From Colwellia ponticola (GTDB taxonomy: Bacteria; Pseudomonadota; Gammaproteobacteria; Enterobacterales; Alteromonadaceae): a stretch of 64,000 bases of DNA. A program made the translations under genes and the position numbers. A model generated the notes under the pieces. That model was not told the origin of the DNA, ran no database searches, and saw only the letters and a program-made list of their open reading frames with translations. The stretch is from NCBI RefSeq assembly GCF_005885605.1, contig NZ_SZVP01000011.1, positions 53,294-117,293 of the forward strand. The letters are read 5' to 3'. Positions 47,868-57,529 of this stretch are shown in pieces. Position 1 is the stretch's first letter. Every line of letters begins with the position of its first letter.

Positions 47868-49463
47868 CTACTGATTACTATAACTGTGGACAATACCATG
47901 CAAGCGCTGCGTCAGCTTTGTCAATTGCTGGCTTGAGTCTTGATTAACTTGAGCATGATTAGCGGTTGATTGTGAAGAATCACTGATCATTTGTACCTTA
48001 TCTAGCATATTAGAGACCACAACCGCTTGTTGCTCTGCTGCGCACGATATTAGGGTGTTTAATTGATTGTTTTGACCACTACGTGCACTTATTCGTGCTA
48101 ATGCCTCTTGTGACAAGTTGGTTTGAGCAACACTGCCTGTTGCTAAAGGCATACTAGCCGCCATTACGTTAACCGCTTTATGCGTACTGTCTTGTAAACG
48201 GGCGATCATTTTTTCAATATCAACCACTGATCCCTGAGTGCGACCGGCAAGGCTACGCACTTCATCAGCAACGACAGCAAAACCTCGACCTTGTTCGCCA
48301 GCCCTAGCCGCTTCAATCGCTGCATTTAATGCCAACAAATTAGTTTGTTCGGCTACCGACTGAATAACAGTTAGAATATCAGTAATGCCTTTGCTGTCTT
48401 GCGCTAACGATTGAATAACCCCAGTCGCTTCATTAATATTGTCTGCTAAAGTTGTTATATGTTCAGCGGTTTGCACAACGGTGCTTTGCCCGTCAGCAGT
48501 CATCGCTTCTACTTCGTGAGTCCCTTGTAAAGCATCATTAGTATTTTTGGCAATATCAGTAACTGTGGCAGACATTTGCTCCATCGCGATAACAACTTGT
48601 TCGATATCTTCTTTTTGACGATTTATTTCTGTTTGTGTATGTAATGCGGTATTTTTGGTTAACTCTGTTTGCGCTACGAGCTCTTCAACGGCTTCACTTA
48701 CCCGATTAAGCGCTGTATTGAGTTTGGCTTTGAGTACTTCAACAGTTAACACTAATTGACCTACTTCATCTTGGCGACCAGTATATACCTGCACTGCTAG
48801 ATCATTATCAATAATAGAGCGAGTGTTATTTGTTGCTATGCGTAAGCTCGTTGTCATGGCATATAGAACTAGCCAAGTTAGCAGTAAGGTTACGCCAGCC
48901 GTTGCACCCAGTAGTGGTAAATTGTTATCAGGTAGCACATAAGCTAATAAGCCAAAAGCTGGTAATATTACGCTAGTTAATGCTAAACCCAGCTTAAGGT
49001 GGGTACTGCGTGTGAATAACGACAATAGCCTACTGGTCTTTATCGACTTACTGTGGTCTTTTTGCTGTTGTAAATACAGTTTTTCTGCCCGTGAAATACA
49101 CTCAGCTGTAGGGCGTGTTCTAATCGATTCTATACCAACGAGTTTTCCGTGTTCATAAATTGGCGTAAAGTACACATTAGCCCAATAATGATCGCCATTA
49201 CGGCAGCGGTTTTTAAGGATCGCCACATAGGCTTTACCTAATTGCAGTGATTCATAAAGATCGCCAGGAAAAGAGGCTGGCATACAGCCAGCACCAAACA
49301 TTTTTTGATGATTACCAATGACGTCGTCAGCTGTATATTGAGTAAAATGATAAAGTTGTTCATTACAGTAATTAACTTGACCGGTTAAATCCGATGTTGA
49401 TATTAACGCACTATGTTCACCAATATGTCGTTCATGCCCAGTTAATTTAGTTGCTTCTACCAT
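47868..49463 (-). CDS. PAS-domain methyl-accepting chemotaxis receptor (Aer-like)
   Basis: From the ATG at 49463, with TGGAG 7-8 nt upstream, the product has 531 residues; a longer frame adds 24 residues. An N-terminal PAS domain (about 10-125, '[29 protein letters not shown]') is followed by two membrane helices (about 165-215), a HAMP-like linker and a signalling domain. The hairpin '[32 protein letters not shown]' is intact. The PAS resembles the aerotaxis receptor, which holds FAD, so it may sense redox state. No other chemotaxis gene adjoins it. Confidence 0.9.
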   Translation of the reverse strand: MVEATKLTGHERHIGEHSALISTSDLTGQVNYCNEQLYHFTQYTADDVIGNHQKMFGAGCMPASFPGDLYESLQLGKAYVAILKNRCRNGDHYWANVYFTPIYEHGKLVGIESIRTRPTAECISRAEKLYLQQQKDHSKSIKTSRLLSLFTRSTHLKLGLALTSVILPAFGLLAYVLPDNNLPLLGATAGVTLLLTWLVLYAMTTSLRIATNNTRSIIDNDLAVQVYTGRQDEVGQLVLTVEVLKAKLNTALNRVSEAVEELVAQTELTKNTALHTQTEINRQKEDIEQVVIAMEQMSATVTDIAKNTNDALQGTHEVEAMTADGQSTVVQTAEHITTLADNINEATGVIQSLAQDSKGITDILTVIQSVAEQTNLLALNAAIEAARAGEQGRGFAVVADEVRSLAGRTQGSVVDIEKMIARLQDSTHKAVNVMAASMPLATGSVAQTNLSQEALARISARSGQNNQLNTLISCAAEQQAVVVSNMLDKVQMISDSSQSTANHAQVNQDSSQQLTKLTQRLHGIVHSYSNQ

Positions 49464-49642
49464 ATAATATCTCCATATAATATCTTGAGGTTCTACTGAC
49501 CCCTTACGGTTAAACGGTATTATTATCAACCGCATAACTAAACAATCACTAAACTATAACAAAAAGGTTCTGTTGTCGACAGTTGTTATCTACAAGGAAG
49601 TTTCATAGAGAGAAATAGATAAATCAATAGTGTTCCACCTTG

Positions 49643-51004
49643 TTATAAACTAAGCATACGTTTTTTCAATCGGGCTAACTCAATCGCATTTGAGCGCACA
49701 GTCAGTTTAATATGGTTATATTCATAGACTTCGTTAGTGACACTCATACTCGATCTAATTTCACCTATGATACCTTTAGCGGTATAAGGCACAATCACCT
49801 CCTCTTCAATCATGTCTTGCTGCGCAACGTTAACAATGTAGTCATGCAATTTAGCAATATCAGCCGGGTTACGCGCTGAAGTCATCATGGCATCAGGAAA
49901 CTCTTCCATTAAGGCTTGTTGTTGTTCAATACTTAATTGATCTGACTTGTTTAACACCAATAATTTTTTACTGTCTTCAACACCAACTTCTTCTAGTACT
50001 TCGTGTACGACATCGAGTTGAGTACGAAACGAAGGATCAGAGGCATCAACCACATATAACAATAATGAAGCATCATGCGCCTCTGCTAATGTTGAGTGGA
50101 ATGAAGCAACTAAATCGTGTGGTAATTTTTTAATAAAACCAACCGTGTCTGACACAAGTATTCGCGGTTGTGTGGTTGGATACAAGGCACGAACGGTGGT
50201 ATCAAGCGTGGCAAATAGCTTGTTTTCCCCTTCAACATCACTACCGGTAATAGCGCGCATCATCGATGACTTACCCGCATTGGTATAACCAACCAAAGCG
50301 ACACAAAAAAGCTCTGAACGTTGGGTACGTCGACCTTTCATTTCATCTTGAACACTGAGCAACTCACGTTTTAATTCGGCTAATTGATCCCGTACTTTAC
50401 GGCGATTTAGCTCTAACGTAGTTTCGCCAGCACCTTTACCCATTTGGCGTTCTTTATCACCCGTGGAGGTTTCACGAAGTCGTGGTGCTACATAATTAAG
50501 GCGAGCAATTTCAACTTGTAGTTTAGCTGTTTTGGTGCGGGCATGGCGACTGAATATTTCAATGATAATACCGGTACGGTCAAATACTTCTACGCCTAAT
50601 TGATTCTCAACATTGCGTAGCTGAGAGGGGCTTAAATCGCAATCAAAAACGACCACATCCGCACAGCCAAACGGCAGATTATCTGATGGGATACTTGCCG
50701 CTATATTAGTAGAGAATGCTTCAGCTTGTTCATTGAGGAAGTCTTCACTATCATCTTGCTCTTCAACCTCACCTTTATTACCGGTAAGGTGCGCTATTTC
50801 AGCGAGTTTTCCTAGGCCCAATACATTAACTTTTTGGGTTGAACTTTGCTTTTGCGATTGCGTTCCAACAACGCTAAAACCTAAGGTAGTCACTAAACGA
50901 GCAAGCTCTGCTAATGATTCTGTTGCCTCATCACCTTTAAATTGCGGTGTACAAATAGAAATAAGTAATGCGTTGGTCAATGATGCTTTTGCTGTTAGTT
51001 GCAT
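49643..51004 (-). CDS. HflX-like ribosome-associated GTPase
   Basis: A 453-residue GTPase of the HflX family. The N-terminal domain (about 1-180) is followed by a helical linker ('KLQVEIARLNYVAPRLRE') and the G domain with GYTNAGKSS (G1), DTVGF (G3) and NKSD (G4). The C-terminal domain has about 90 residues. HflX binds 50S subunits and splits stalled ribosomes. The gene is not beside hfq, as in enterobacterial hflX, so this may be a second HflX-type copy. An acidic insertion at about 80-100 is unusual. Confidence 0.92.
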   Translation of the reverse strand: MQLTAKASLTNALLISICTPQFKGDEATESLAELARLVTTLGFSVVGTQSQKQSSTQKVNVLGLGKLAEIAHLTGNKGEVEEQDDSEDFLNEQAEAFSTNIAASIPSDNLPFGCADVVVFDCDLSPSQLRNVENQLGVEVFDRTGIIIEIFSRHARTKTAKLQVEIARLNYVAPRLRETSTGDKERQMGKGAGETTLELNRRKVRDQLAELKRELLSVQDEMKGRRTQRSELFCVALVGYTNAGKSSMMRAITGSDVEGENKLFATLDTTVRALYPTTQPRILVSDTVGFIKKLPHDLVASFHSTLAEAHDASLLLYVVDASDPSFRTQLDVVHEVLEEVGVEDSKKLLVLNKSDQLSIEQQQALMEEFPDAMMTSARNPADIAKLHDYIVNVAQQDMIEEEVIVPYTAKGIIGEIRSSMSVTNEVYEYNHIKLTVRSNAIELARLKKRMLSL

Positions 51005-51517
51005 AAATTTTTGTTAGTACACGTTAGTGCACACCTGATTTTATCTAAAGTAGTTTGATCCTACGCTGTTATAGCTGAGCTTTATAGAGTAATCACAAAC
51101 TAATACTAATTCTATCAAGTTTATTACTTACATAGCGCTATATTAGTACGCTTAGAACAAGTAACATTACCTAACCATATAGTGATAGCAACCACTTCCT
51201 AGCACATGGTTTACGACTTACCAACATATCGTCAATTTTTAGCGAGTATTATACCATTCCGCATAAAGAAGTGACCACTTAGAATAGCATGGACGACAGT
51301 AGACCAAATAACATTTATGCCGATATAGTTATTCTACATCAAGTAAATTTTGTGACGTTATCATGGTGTCCATGCATTCCCAAAGGGCCATTTTTAAAGG
51401 CTTATATGCATCATTATTAATTTTGACAAGGGAATAAGCCTTCCCTACAATCAATGCCTTGCCTCTAAGCCTTTAAATTCTGGCTAAGAGACCACTTTCT
51501 TATACGGATTGGTATTA
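51005..51517. other. 513-bp intergenic stretch between hflX-like gene and the permease
   Basis: No gene is seen. It includes a 12-bp exact inverted repeat (51393-51404 and 51466-51477) separated by 61 bp. The regions just before both genes probably hold their promoters. Confidence 0.45.
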
Positions 51518-52438
51518 ATGCCTACGTCAACTGTCGCCAAACAAGAACTACAGGGTTACCTCCTGATGTTCGGCTCAATTATTATTTTTTCATTGCTGCC
51601 TTATTACCTACAATTTTTGGCACCCGTCGATGGTAATATTCTCTTTTCTTTTCGCGTGTTATCACAATTAGCTTTTGGCGGTATATTTTTAGCGATGGCT
51701 GGAAAAATTTATGCGCTAAAAGCGAGCTTTATTCAGCCAAGAGAATTGTTAATACTTTGCTTTACTGCCCCTTTAGTTGGGCTGCAATGGTGGGTGTTTT
51801 TTTGGGGTCCGGTAAATGGTGAAACCATTAATATTGCCATGGGCTATTTTTTATTGCCTATTACCATTAGTTTAACCGGGCGATTTTACTTTAAAGAAAA
51901 GCTGACGCCTTTATTGTGGCTAGCTGTCGGCGCGGCGTTAATAGGCGTTAGCGTACAGTTATTTAAAAATCACACTTTTTCTTGGGTAACATTACTGGTT
52001 TGTTTGGGCTATCCGCCCTACTTTATTTTGCGCCGTAAAAGCAAAATATCGACAACCAGTAACTTTGTCGCAGAAAATATTTTATTGACGCCGCTAGCGT
52101 TATTGTTGGTATATATTGGTGTGATTGAACAACGTCCCTTATTACCTGCGCTAAACTGGGGCATAGTATTACTATTAGGCTCAGGCTTACTCGGCACTAT
52201 TGCGATGCTGTTTTTTGTTTCCGCCGCGTCACGCTTAACGCTAACCGTTTTTGGTATGCTTAATTATGGTGAGCCGATATTAATGATGTTAGTAGCGATA
52301 TTCTTACTTAATGAATCTATCAGCCACAATCAGTTATGGAGTTATGGCTTCTTTGGGATCGCTGTACTGTTAGTTATTGCGGATAGTCTGCTGCGTATTA
52401 TGATAAATAGAAACAATACCTTTACTTCAATACCCTAA
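51518..52438 (+). CDS. rarD: RarD/EamA-family permease
   Basis: From the ATG at 51518 the product has 306 residues; a TTG nine bases earlier extends it by three. Ten membrane helices and the RarD-type pattern ('FRVLSQLAFGGIFLAM', 'NGETINIAMGYFLLPI', 'GYPPYFILRR', 'MLNYGEPILMMLVAIFLLNE') identify it. EamA/RarD proteins move small metabolites, and RarD was named for chloramphenicol resistance, but substrate is unknown here. The gene ends at a terminator shared with the next cluster. Confidence 0.85.
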   Translation: MPTSTVAKQELQGYLLMFGSIIIFSLLPYYLQFLAPVDGNILFSFRVLSQLAFGGIFLAMAGKIYALKASFIQPRELLILCFTAPLVGLQWWVFFWGPVNGETINIAMGYFLLPITISLTGRFYFKEKLTPLLWLAVGAALIGVSVQLFKNHTFSWVTLLVCLGYPPYFILRRKSKISTTSNFVAENILLTPLALLLVYIGVIEQRPLLPALNWGIVLLLGSGLLGTIAMLFFVSAASRLTLTVFGMLNYGEPILMMLVAIFLLNESISHNQLWSYGFFGIAVLLVIADSLLRIMINRNNTFTSIP

Positions 52439-52463
52439 ATAGCTTTAACGGCCCTTATAGATA

Positions 52464-52493
52464 AAAAGCCTGTAACTCTCATCACAGGCTTTT
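52464..52493. terminator. Bidirectional terminator between rarD and the J-domain cluster
   Basis: A 10-bp stem AAAAGCCTGT/ACAGGCTTTT (52464-52473 and 52484-52493) lies between convergent genes. Confidence 0.92.
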
Positions 52494-52571
52494 ACTGATA
52501 AAATCTACAACTATAGTGGTTATCAACACTGCGATAAATAACGCATTATTAACCACCCACTATCAAAAAGA

Positions 52572-53492
52572 TTATTGCTCGTCTGGTCTTAAATAAGCTA
52601 TATCATCTTCATCATCAGCATGAAAGTCATAACCGCCTTCAAAATCATCATGTAACTCATTGAGTACGGTGATCGGCAGCTCTAAAATTTCTTGAATATG
52701 AATGGCAACATCGACTTGTTGATTAATAATACTTTTAAACTCAGAAAAGCCTAATAAATCTATTTCTTGTAAATAACTTTTAGTTAATATCGACAGTTGT
52801 CCGGTAAGCGTTACGATACTGCTTTGTATTTTCTCAAGTATCAGTTCTTTTTTGGTACTGAGAATATAGCTATTAAAGGCTTGATATAACGAGCTAGTAA
52901 AAACTTTTTTGTCACTATCAATTAACAATAACGCCAGCGCACTGTTGAGATAACGCTGTAACTCAAACAATAAAACATCTTCATCGTTATCAATCAGTAA
53001 ACTGCTAGCACAATAGGTGGCGGCAATATTTTTATAGACGTCTAATAATTTTGCACTTTTATAGCCTTCTTTTATTAAGTTAGCATGGCGCGCGCTAATA
53101 TCAGCGGTGTCATTGACTGATAAGGCATAAGTAGTGATAGCAATACTGTCAAAATAAGAAGGTGAAATAGTTTTTAATTGTGCGTATTTAGCCCAGCCTG
53201 CTCTAAAGCAATAGACAATACCTTGTGTTTTTATTATGGTTTTAGCTTTATCAGTATCGTTATCGCAAAGCGCCAACAAGCCTAAATTGGTAATACCCAG
53301 AACAATTTCACAACCTTTGTTAATTTGATCGGCATAAATAATAGATAAATTATCAGAAGCTATTCTTAATGACATATCTATTAACTGTTGCTTTATTTTA
53401 TCGACTAACTCTGGAGAAAAATAGCCTTCACTTTCTCCATCTTTTAAGACCAAAAGTAGAAACGGATGGTTTCTTAACTCTGCAATTCTCAT
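52572..53492 (-). CDS. Uncharacterised protein, last gene of the J-domain cluster
   Basis: A 306-residue soluble, mainly helical protein that I do not recognise. AGGA lies 7 nt before the ATG. No signal peptide or membrane segment is seen. Its last 25 residues are acidic ('FEGGYDFHADDEDDIAYL'). Two Cys-containing helices ('VYCFRAGW', 'AATYCASSLL') may be structural. It follows the 215-residue gene by 69 bp and shares its strand with three upstream genes, the first of which is a J-domain protein. The acidic tails of the proteins in this cluster suggest an interaction with a common basic partner, or client handling; this is inference. Confidence 0.7.
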   Translation of the reverse strand: MRIAELRNHPFLLLVLKDGESEGYFSPELVDKIKQQLIDMSLRIASDNLSIIYADQINKGCEIVLGITNLGLLALCDNDTDKAKTIIKTQGIVYCFRAGWAKYAQLKTISPSYFDSIAITTYALSVNDTADISARHANLIKEGYKSAKLLDVYKNIAATYCASSLLIDNDEDVLLFELQRYLNSALALLLIDSDKKVFTSSLYQAFNSYILSTKKELILEKIQSSIVTLTGQLSILTKSYLQEIDLLGFSEFKSIINQQVDVAIHIQEILELPITVLNELHDDFEGGYDFHADDEDDIAYLRPDEQ

Positions 53493-53561
53493 TAAAGAAT
53501 CCTAATTATGCTACACAATTGATAGACTGTTGATAAACGCGAGACACAGTGTTTACTAACA

Positions 53562-54209
53562 CTACAGTGGTGCAAACATGTCATCAGTATCCATCTCTAC
53601 TGAAGTTACACGTTGTTTATTTGCATTATCTTTTAACACTTTTTCAATGTTTGCTAAAGTCCCATTAGTGCTTACCACCATGACTTCACGGTAGGCATCT
53701 TCATCTAAGCTTTTAATTTTCATTAGCAACTCTTCAATACTGCCAGAGGTTTGCTCTTCATCTTCTTCAATTTCAGAAAAGTCATGCCCTACAAATGGCA
53801 GTGACAAATACAATAAACCAAAGTCATCTTCTACAATGGCTTTTAACACTTCTAGTTGCTTTTCTTCGTCATCAGTAGACAGAAAAATTTGTGATAATAA
53901 ACTGTGTGCTTCGGTTTGTGCACAAAAGACAGTTTCTTCATCCATGTTTTGCCAATAAGACGGCTCAACATTCAATAACTGCTTAATAGACTCTGCATCC
54001 ATTAACCAAGTGGCAATAGAAGGAATAGTAGCGTCGTGCTCTCTAACAATTTTAGCAACCGTTAAAATATCCATTTCTGTTAATACGGCTAACATTGTTT
54101 CGTCACCTTGCTCAGAAGCGATAGCTTCTAAAGACGTACCAGCGCGTCTACCGCTTTGTTGTGCTATCTCAATAATATCGGTAGCCAAAACTAGTGCATT
54201 ATTTGTCAC
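53562..54209 (-). CDS. Uncharacterised acidic protein, third gene of the J-domain cluster
   Basis: A 215-residue, strongly acidic protein starting with GTG at 54209; AAGGA lies 6-7 nt upstream and supports it. It contains an acidic stretch in the middle ('FSEIEEDEEQTSGSIEELL') and ends 'MDTDDMFAPL'. No transmembrane segment, metal motif or known domain is visible. The 111-bp gap to the previous gene and the 69-bp gap to the next allow cotranscription. Function unknown. Confidence 0.7.
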   Translation of the reverse strand: MTNNALVLATDIIEIAQQSGRRAGTSLEAIASEQGDETMLAVLTEMDILTVAKIVREHDATIPSIATWLMDAESIKQLLNVEPSYWQNMDEETVFCAQTEAHSLLSQIFLSTDDEEKQLEVLKAIVEDDFGLLYLSLPFVGHDFSEIEEDEEQTSGSIEELLMKIKSLDEDAYREVMVVSTNGTLANIEKVLKDNANKQRVTSVEMDTDDMFAPL

Positions 54210-54320
54210 GGTTATTCCTTAGGGTATTATATTTTTTATTCGATGCGCTAATTCAATAAATTAGGCAACTTGATATTACATAAACATTTATAGTTTATTA
54301 GTATTGATTACTCGTAATGA

Positions 54321-54785
54321 TTAATAGTTTTCATCAAAATCATCTGAACCGTAATCATCATTAAAATCGTCATCATCATCGTCTAATGCTTTTAACGGCG
54401 TTGCATCATAACGGTTATAGTAATGAATCAGTAAAACAGCCATTTTTAACTCGTACTCTGCACTATTCATTATTTCGGTAATACAAGCTCTCGCGTCGGC
54501 GTGTACTCCAACAAAAGGTTTTATATCAGCCCACGTAGGCTCTTGTGTTAAGTCAAGTAACGCTAAATTTTTACTATCAATTCTAATTTTGGTGGTTATC
54601 GCCATCGCTAATTGATCAATCATACCGGTAAATAATAAAGGCGTGGTATCAAGTTGCTTGAATAAATCAGATAAATAGTTTGCTAATAAATCAGGATTTT
54701 CAGGATCAGTTAACGACGACATGTTTTCTAAATACATAGAAAAATCATCGGTTAAATAATCAGGTATATTTTTGTCAGATTGCAA
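54321..54785 (-). CDS. Uncharacterised protein with poly-Asp tail, second gene of the J-domain cluster
   Basis: A 154-residue protein. The first codon is TTG at 54785, with AAGAGAGAG just upstream; the next in-frame ATG would remove 16 residues. The body is helical, and the C-terminal 20 residues are almost entirely Asp/Asn ('LDDDDDDFNDDYGSDDFDENY' type). Repeated Asp codons (GAT/GAC) make this segment low in complexity. Function unknown; the tail recalls chaperone clients or histone-chaperone-like acidic tails only in character. Gap to the J-domain gene is 39 bp. Confidence 0.68.
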   Translation of the reverse strand: MQSDKNIPDYLTDDFSMYLENMSSLTDPENPDLLANYLSDLFKQLDTTPLLFTGMIDQLAMAITTKIRIDSKNLALLDLTQEPTWADIKPFVGVHADARACITEIMNSAEYELKMAVLLIHYYNRYDATPLKALDDDDDDFNDDYGSDDFDENY

Positions 54786-54824
54786 AGGACTCTCTCTTAA
54801 TGCATGTTTTTCAAATTTGAGTTG

Positions 54825-55085
54825 TTAGCGTAATGCGTTTTGCCAAAAAGTATCTGCAACCTCTCTAGGGTTGGTTATTAAAGTATAGTTACTTTTTAAA
54901 TAGACAGAGCGTTTTTTAGGATCGACAATAGCATCGTAAGCCGTTTTAATTAATTGAAATTTTTCTTCAACGTCACTGTCACTATTTTTATCGGGATGAT
55001 ATTTGTTAGCAAGTTTTCGATAGGCTTTTTTAATATCTGTAGTAGAAGCATCTCTACTTAACCCTAACTGTTCAAAGTAATCCAT
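54825..55085 (-). CDS. Minimal J-domain (DnaJ-type) co-chaperone
   Basis: An 86-residue protein consisting almost only of a J domain. It carries the HPD motif in 'NKYHPDKNS' and typical helix II/III ('[11 protein letters not shown]', '[23 protein letters not shown]'). J domains bind Hsp70 and stimulate its ATPase, so this protein should recruit DnaK to something. It lacks the Gly/Phe, zinc-finger and client-binding regions of DnaJ; those roles may belong to the three acidic proteins encoded after it. It is the first gene of the four-gene set. Confidence 0.9.
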   Translation of the reverse strand: MDYFEQLGLSRDASTTDIKKAYRKLANKYHPDKNSDSDVEEKFQLIKTAYDAIVDPKKRSVYLKSNYTLITNPREVADTFWQNALR

Positions 55086-55557
55086 ATATTTACTACAACC
55101 TTTTGTAAAAACGTTATTTCAAGCGTTAGTTCAACCGTGAATTGAGCATTAATTAACGCGTTACTTTAGCAACACCCGTTAACTTAATGAGTTCACTTAC
55201 CTATTTACCCTTAACGATATCCTTAACAAGGTTATCGTTTTATCCATAATGATGAAATAGCAGCATAATAAAACGCGATAAAATTGCTAGGATCTATTGA
55301 TTTTTCGCAGAATGAATTGGTTTTCAAAAAAGCCGAAAAGCAACCGTGTTAAGTTACGTGATAACGCATTCGTTTAGGGGGTAAACGTTAAGCGTATTTT
55401 AATCTAATAGCGACAGCGTTACTAACTTTATTTAGCCGTATTTTATTTTGTGTGAGCTTTTATGCGTTCAGTGGTTGTTAAATTTAATTAACACATTAAA
55501 AACTTATATTGCTTTACTTACGTATACCTCTGTATAACTCATTTACTGGTATTTTAT
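55086..55557. other. 472-bp intergenic stretch upstream of the J-domain cluster
   Basis: No gene is seen. A hairpin at 55213-55239 (AACGATA-CCTT / AAGG-TATCGTT with a T-T mismatch) and a smaller one near 55370-55395 are the only structures noticed. Promoters for the J-domain cluster and the small gene at 55558 should lie here. Confidence 0.4.
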
Positions 55558-55725
55558 ATGTTGTCATTTTTTAAGAAAAACCCAACTAAAAAGCTCAATA
55601 AGCTTTACGAAGCAAAACTTGAGCAAGCGATGCAAGCACAGCGCAAAGGAGATATTAAATCTTATGCCATGATTACCGCTGAGGCAGAAAAAATTAAAGA
55701 TAAAATTACCGCACTAGAAAAATAA
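55558..55725 (+). CDS. DUF6435-type small protein
   Basis: A 55-residue protein beginning 'MLSFFKKNPTKKLNKLYE' and continuing as a basic-acidic helix ('LEQAMQAQRKGDIKSYAMITAEAEKI'). It matches the small DUF6435 family of marine gammaproteobacteria, whose role is unknown. No signal peptide or membrane segment is present. It stands between the J-domain cluster and a hypothetical gene on the opposite strand. Confidence 0.8.
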   Translation: MLSFFKKNPTKKLNKLYEAKLEQAMQAQRKGDIKSYAMITAEAEKIKDKITALEK

Positions 55726-55771
55726 AAACACGACTTATAGTATTACCCACATAGCGTGGAGATAGTGCAAA

Positions 55772-56095
55772 TTATTTTTCCGGCACTGCCGTCGCTTTTC
55801 TCATGGCGGCTTTTATTTTTTTTATATCGCATCCATCAAGCAACAAAAGAACATCCGCAATAGCACTGCGTAACTCAGCGCTTTCTTTAAGCGCTTTTTT
55901 ATGTCGCATATGTGATATGGACTCACGATTCATTACCGTATTAAGTAACTCTTTTAATTGCGCTTCATCGTTTACATCTAATGGTGCTAGTGGTTTAGTT
56001 GCCGCCTTGTTATAAGCATTATAATTAAGTGTTAGCAGCGCTTGAGATTCTTTTAATCTTTCCATTTTATTATTCTTATTCAAGTGATTAGTCAT
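55772..56095 (-). CDS. Hypothetical small helical protein
   Basis: A 107-residue charged, probably helical protein that I do not recognise. A start at M11 ('MERLKESQ') is also possible; neither ATG has a clear ribosome-binding site. A 'MRHKKALKESAELRSAIADVLLLLDG' segment may form a coiled helix. It is convergent with the DUF6435 gene and is followed upstream by REP-like repeats. Confidence 0.5.
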   Translation of the reverse strand: MTNHLNKNNKMERLKESQALLTLNYNAYNKAATKPLAPLDVNDEAQLKELLNTVMNRESISHMRHKKALKESAELRSAIADVLLLLDGCDIKKIKAAMRKATAVPEK

Positions 56096-56150
56096 TTTAG
56101 ATTACATCAATAAAACACTTTGTCTATAAAATATTCACTATAAGAGTAAA

Positions 56151-56226
56151 ATTAGTACTATTATGCCAGCCATAATTACTAGTACTATTATGCCAGCCAT
56201 AATTACTATTATGCCAGCCATAATAA
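56151..56226. repeat. REP-like repeats on the 3' side of RAYT 1
   Basis: The core TATGCCAGCCATA occurs three times (TGCCAGCC at 56164, 56191 and 56212) with TACTATTA spacers. The inverse core is found on the other side of the transposase gene. Confidence 0.88.
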
Positions 56227-56411
56227 TACGTTATAACATTTTGATTAAAGATTATTGATATACATAACGCTAACTTATAACGTCAATGAATTTTCTATTA
56301 ACTTTTATGCTTATAGTCGTTAATTCTGGGTGATTATTGTCATTGGGATACAACTACGCCTGCCCCACCTTTAAGGGAAATATCGTTCAACTATTAATAA
56401 TAGTAAAAGGA

Positions 56412-57401
56412 TTATGCGCTATTTAAGCAAGCTTGGGCATTAGCTATACCATGGGTTCTTTGCAGGCCAACATGTTCAGTAAACTCGCATAAGTGCTCAA
56501 CAGTCCCTACTGCACCAGTAAAAATCCCTTCAAAATCGGTAATAAGCCTTAACCAACTCTCGTCACTAATATGTAACCTTGCCAAGATGTTTACCATGGT
56601 AGAGTCAATAACACCTAGTTTATTATCACGTAACACTCGACCACTCTCATCAATAAGGGTTAAGTAGTCTTCTAAACTAAAAGGGATACCTTCTACTTTG
56701 TGTTGATGCTCATTACCTCGAAAAGGTAATAAGGCAGTAGGCTGCTTACCTTTAAGCGCGGCTTTAACCCGTAATTGAATACTAGTATAAATAGACTGCT
56801 CTGGCGTCGAGGCGATGCCTGCTCGTATCGGATTTAAATCTACGTAAGCCATACAGGCCAGGAGAGCACCTTCATCAAGTAAGGCTTGAGATTTAAAACG
56901 TCCCTCCCAGAAATGTCCCGTACAATTATCTTCTTTATTAGCTTGTCGCGCTATTGGTTCATTCAATGACCTCATAAACCAACTGATATCCATTAAGCGC
57001 TGTTTATAAATAGCGGCAGTACTGTCCACCATAGCCATTTCAGCAGCCTCAATCGTATTTTTATTTTCAGATCGCTGGTAACCTTGAGTCAATAAAGTCC
57101 CCTTGAATAATGAATGCCAACGGGTAAATACTTCGGTTGTAGACCATTTTTTTACTCGCTCACTATCAACATGTAAAACTATATGTATGTGATTATGCAT
57201 AATAGCATGGGCACAAATATCAATAGCAAACACTTGAGATAATTGAAAAAGGCGTTGTTCAATCCAAGCACGTCTGTGTTCAAAACTAACGCCAGTTTCT
57301 TTATCTACGCCACACAAAAATGCCTTGCGCACGGTACGGCTACAAATGTGGTAATTGGGTGTGTCCGATAAACTAATTTGTTGTGAACGCGGCTTAGGCA
57401 T
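56412..57401 (-). CDS. REP-associated tyrosine transposase (RAYT) 1
   Basis: From the ATG at 57401, with AGGGTG upstream, the product has 329 residues; a longer frame starts at 57467. It is a Y1 HUH nuclease: 'AIMHNHIHIVLHVD' holds the HxH metal pair, and the Tyr in 'MAYVDLNPIRAG' is the probable nucleophile. RAYTs are usually single-copy, not self-mobile, and act on REP sequences. REP-like repeats lie on both sides in opposite orientation (56151-56226 and 57473-57529), as expected. A paralogue is at 62928-63902. Confidence 0.93.
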   Translation of the reverse strand: MPKPRSQQISLSDTPNYHICSRTVRKAFLCGVDKETGVSFEHRRAWIEQRLFQLSQVFAIDICAHAIMHNHIHIVLHVDSERVKKWSTTEVFTRWHSLFKGTLLTQGYQRSENKNTIEAAEMAMVDSTAAIYKQRLMDISWFMRSLNEPIARQANKEDNCTGHFWEGRFKSQALLDEGALLACMAYVDLNPIRAGIASTPEQSIYTSIQLRVKAALKGKQPTALLPFRGNEHQHKVEGIPFSLEDYLTLIDESGRVLRDNKLGVIDSTMVNILARLHISDESWLRLITDFEGIFTGAVGTVEHLCEFTEHVGLQRTHGIANAQACLNSA

Positions 57402-57472
57402 AATAATCACCCTATTTAATAAAATTAAAGAATGAATTAAGTCTAGCTTGGTGGTTGTTATTTGCACAATAT

Positions 57473-57529
57473 ATTATGGCTGGCACAATAACCTGTTATG
57501 GCTGGCACAATAACCTGCACAATAACCTC
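57473..57529. repeat. REP-like repeats on the 5' side of RAYT 1
   Basis: Two units of TTATGGCTGGCACAATAACC and one partial unit (CACAATAACCTC). The core is the reverse complement of that at 56151-56226. Confidence 0.85.

Noticed and set aside
56151..57529. Possible CRISPR array
   Set aside because: Repeats are few, palindromic, differently spaced and flank a RAYT gene; they are REP-like elements.
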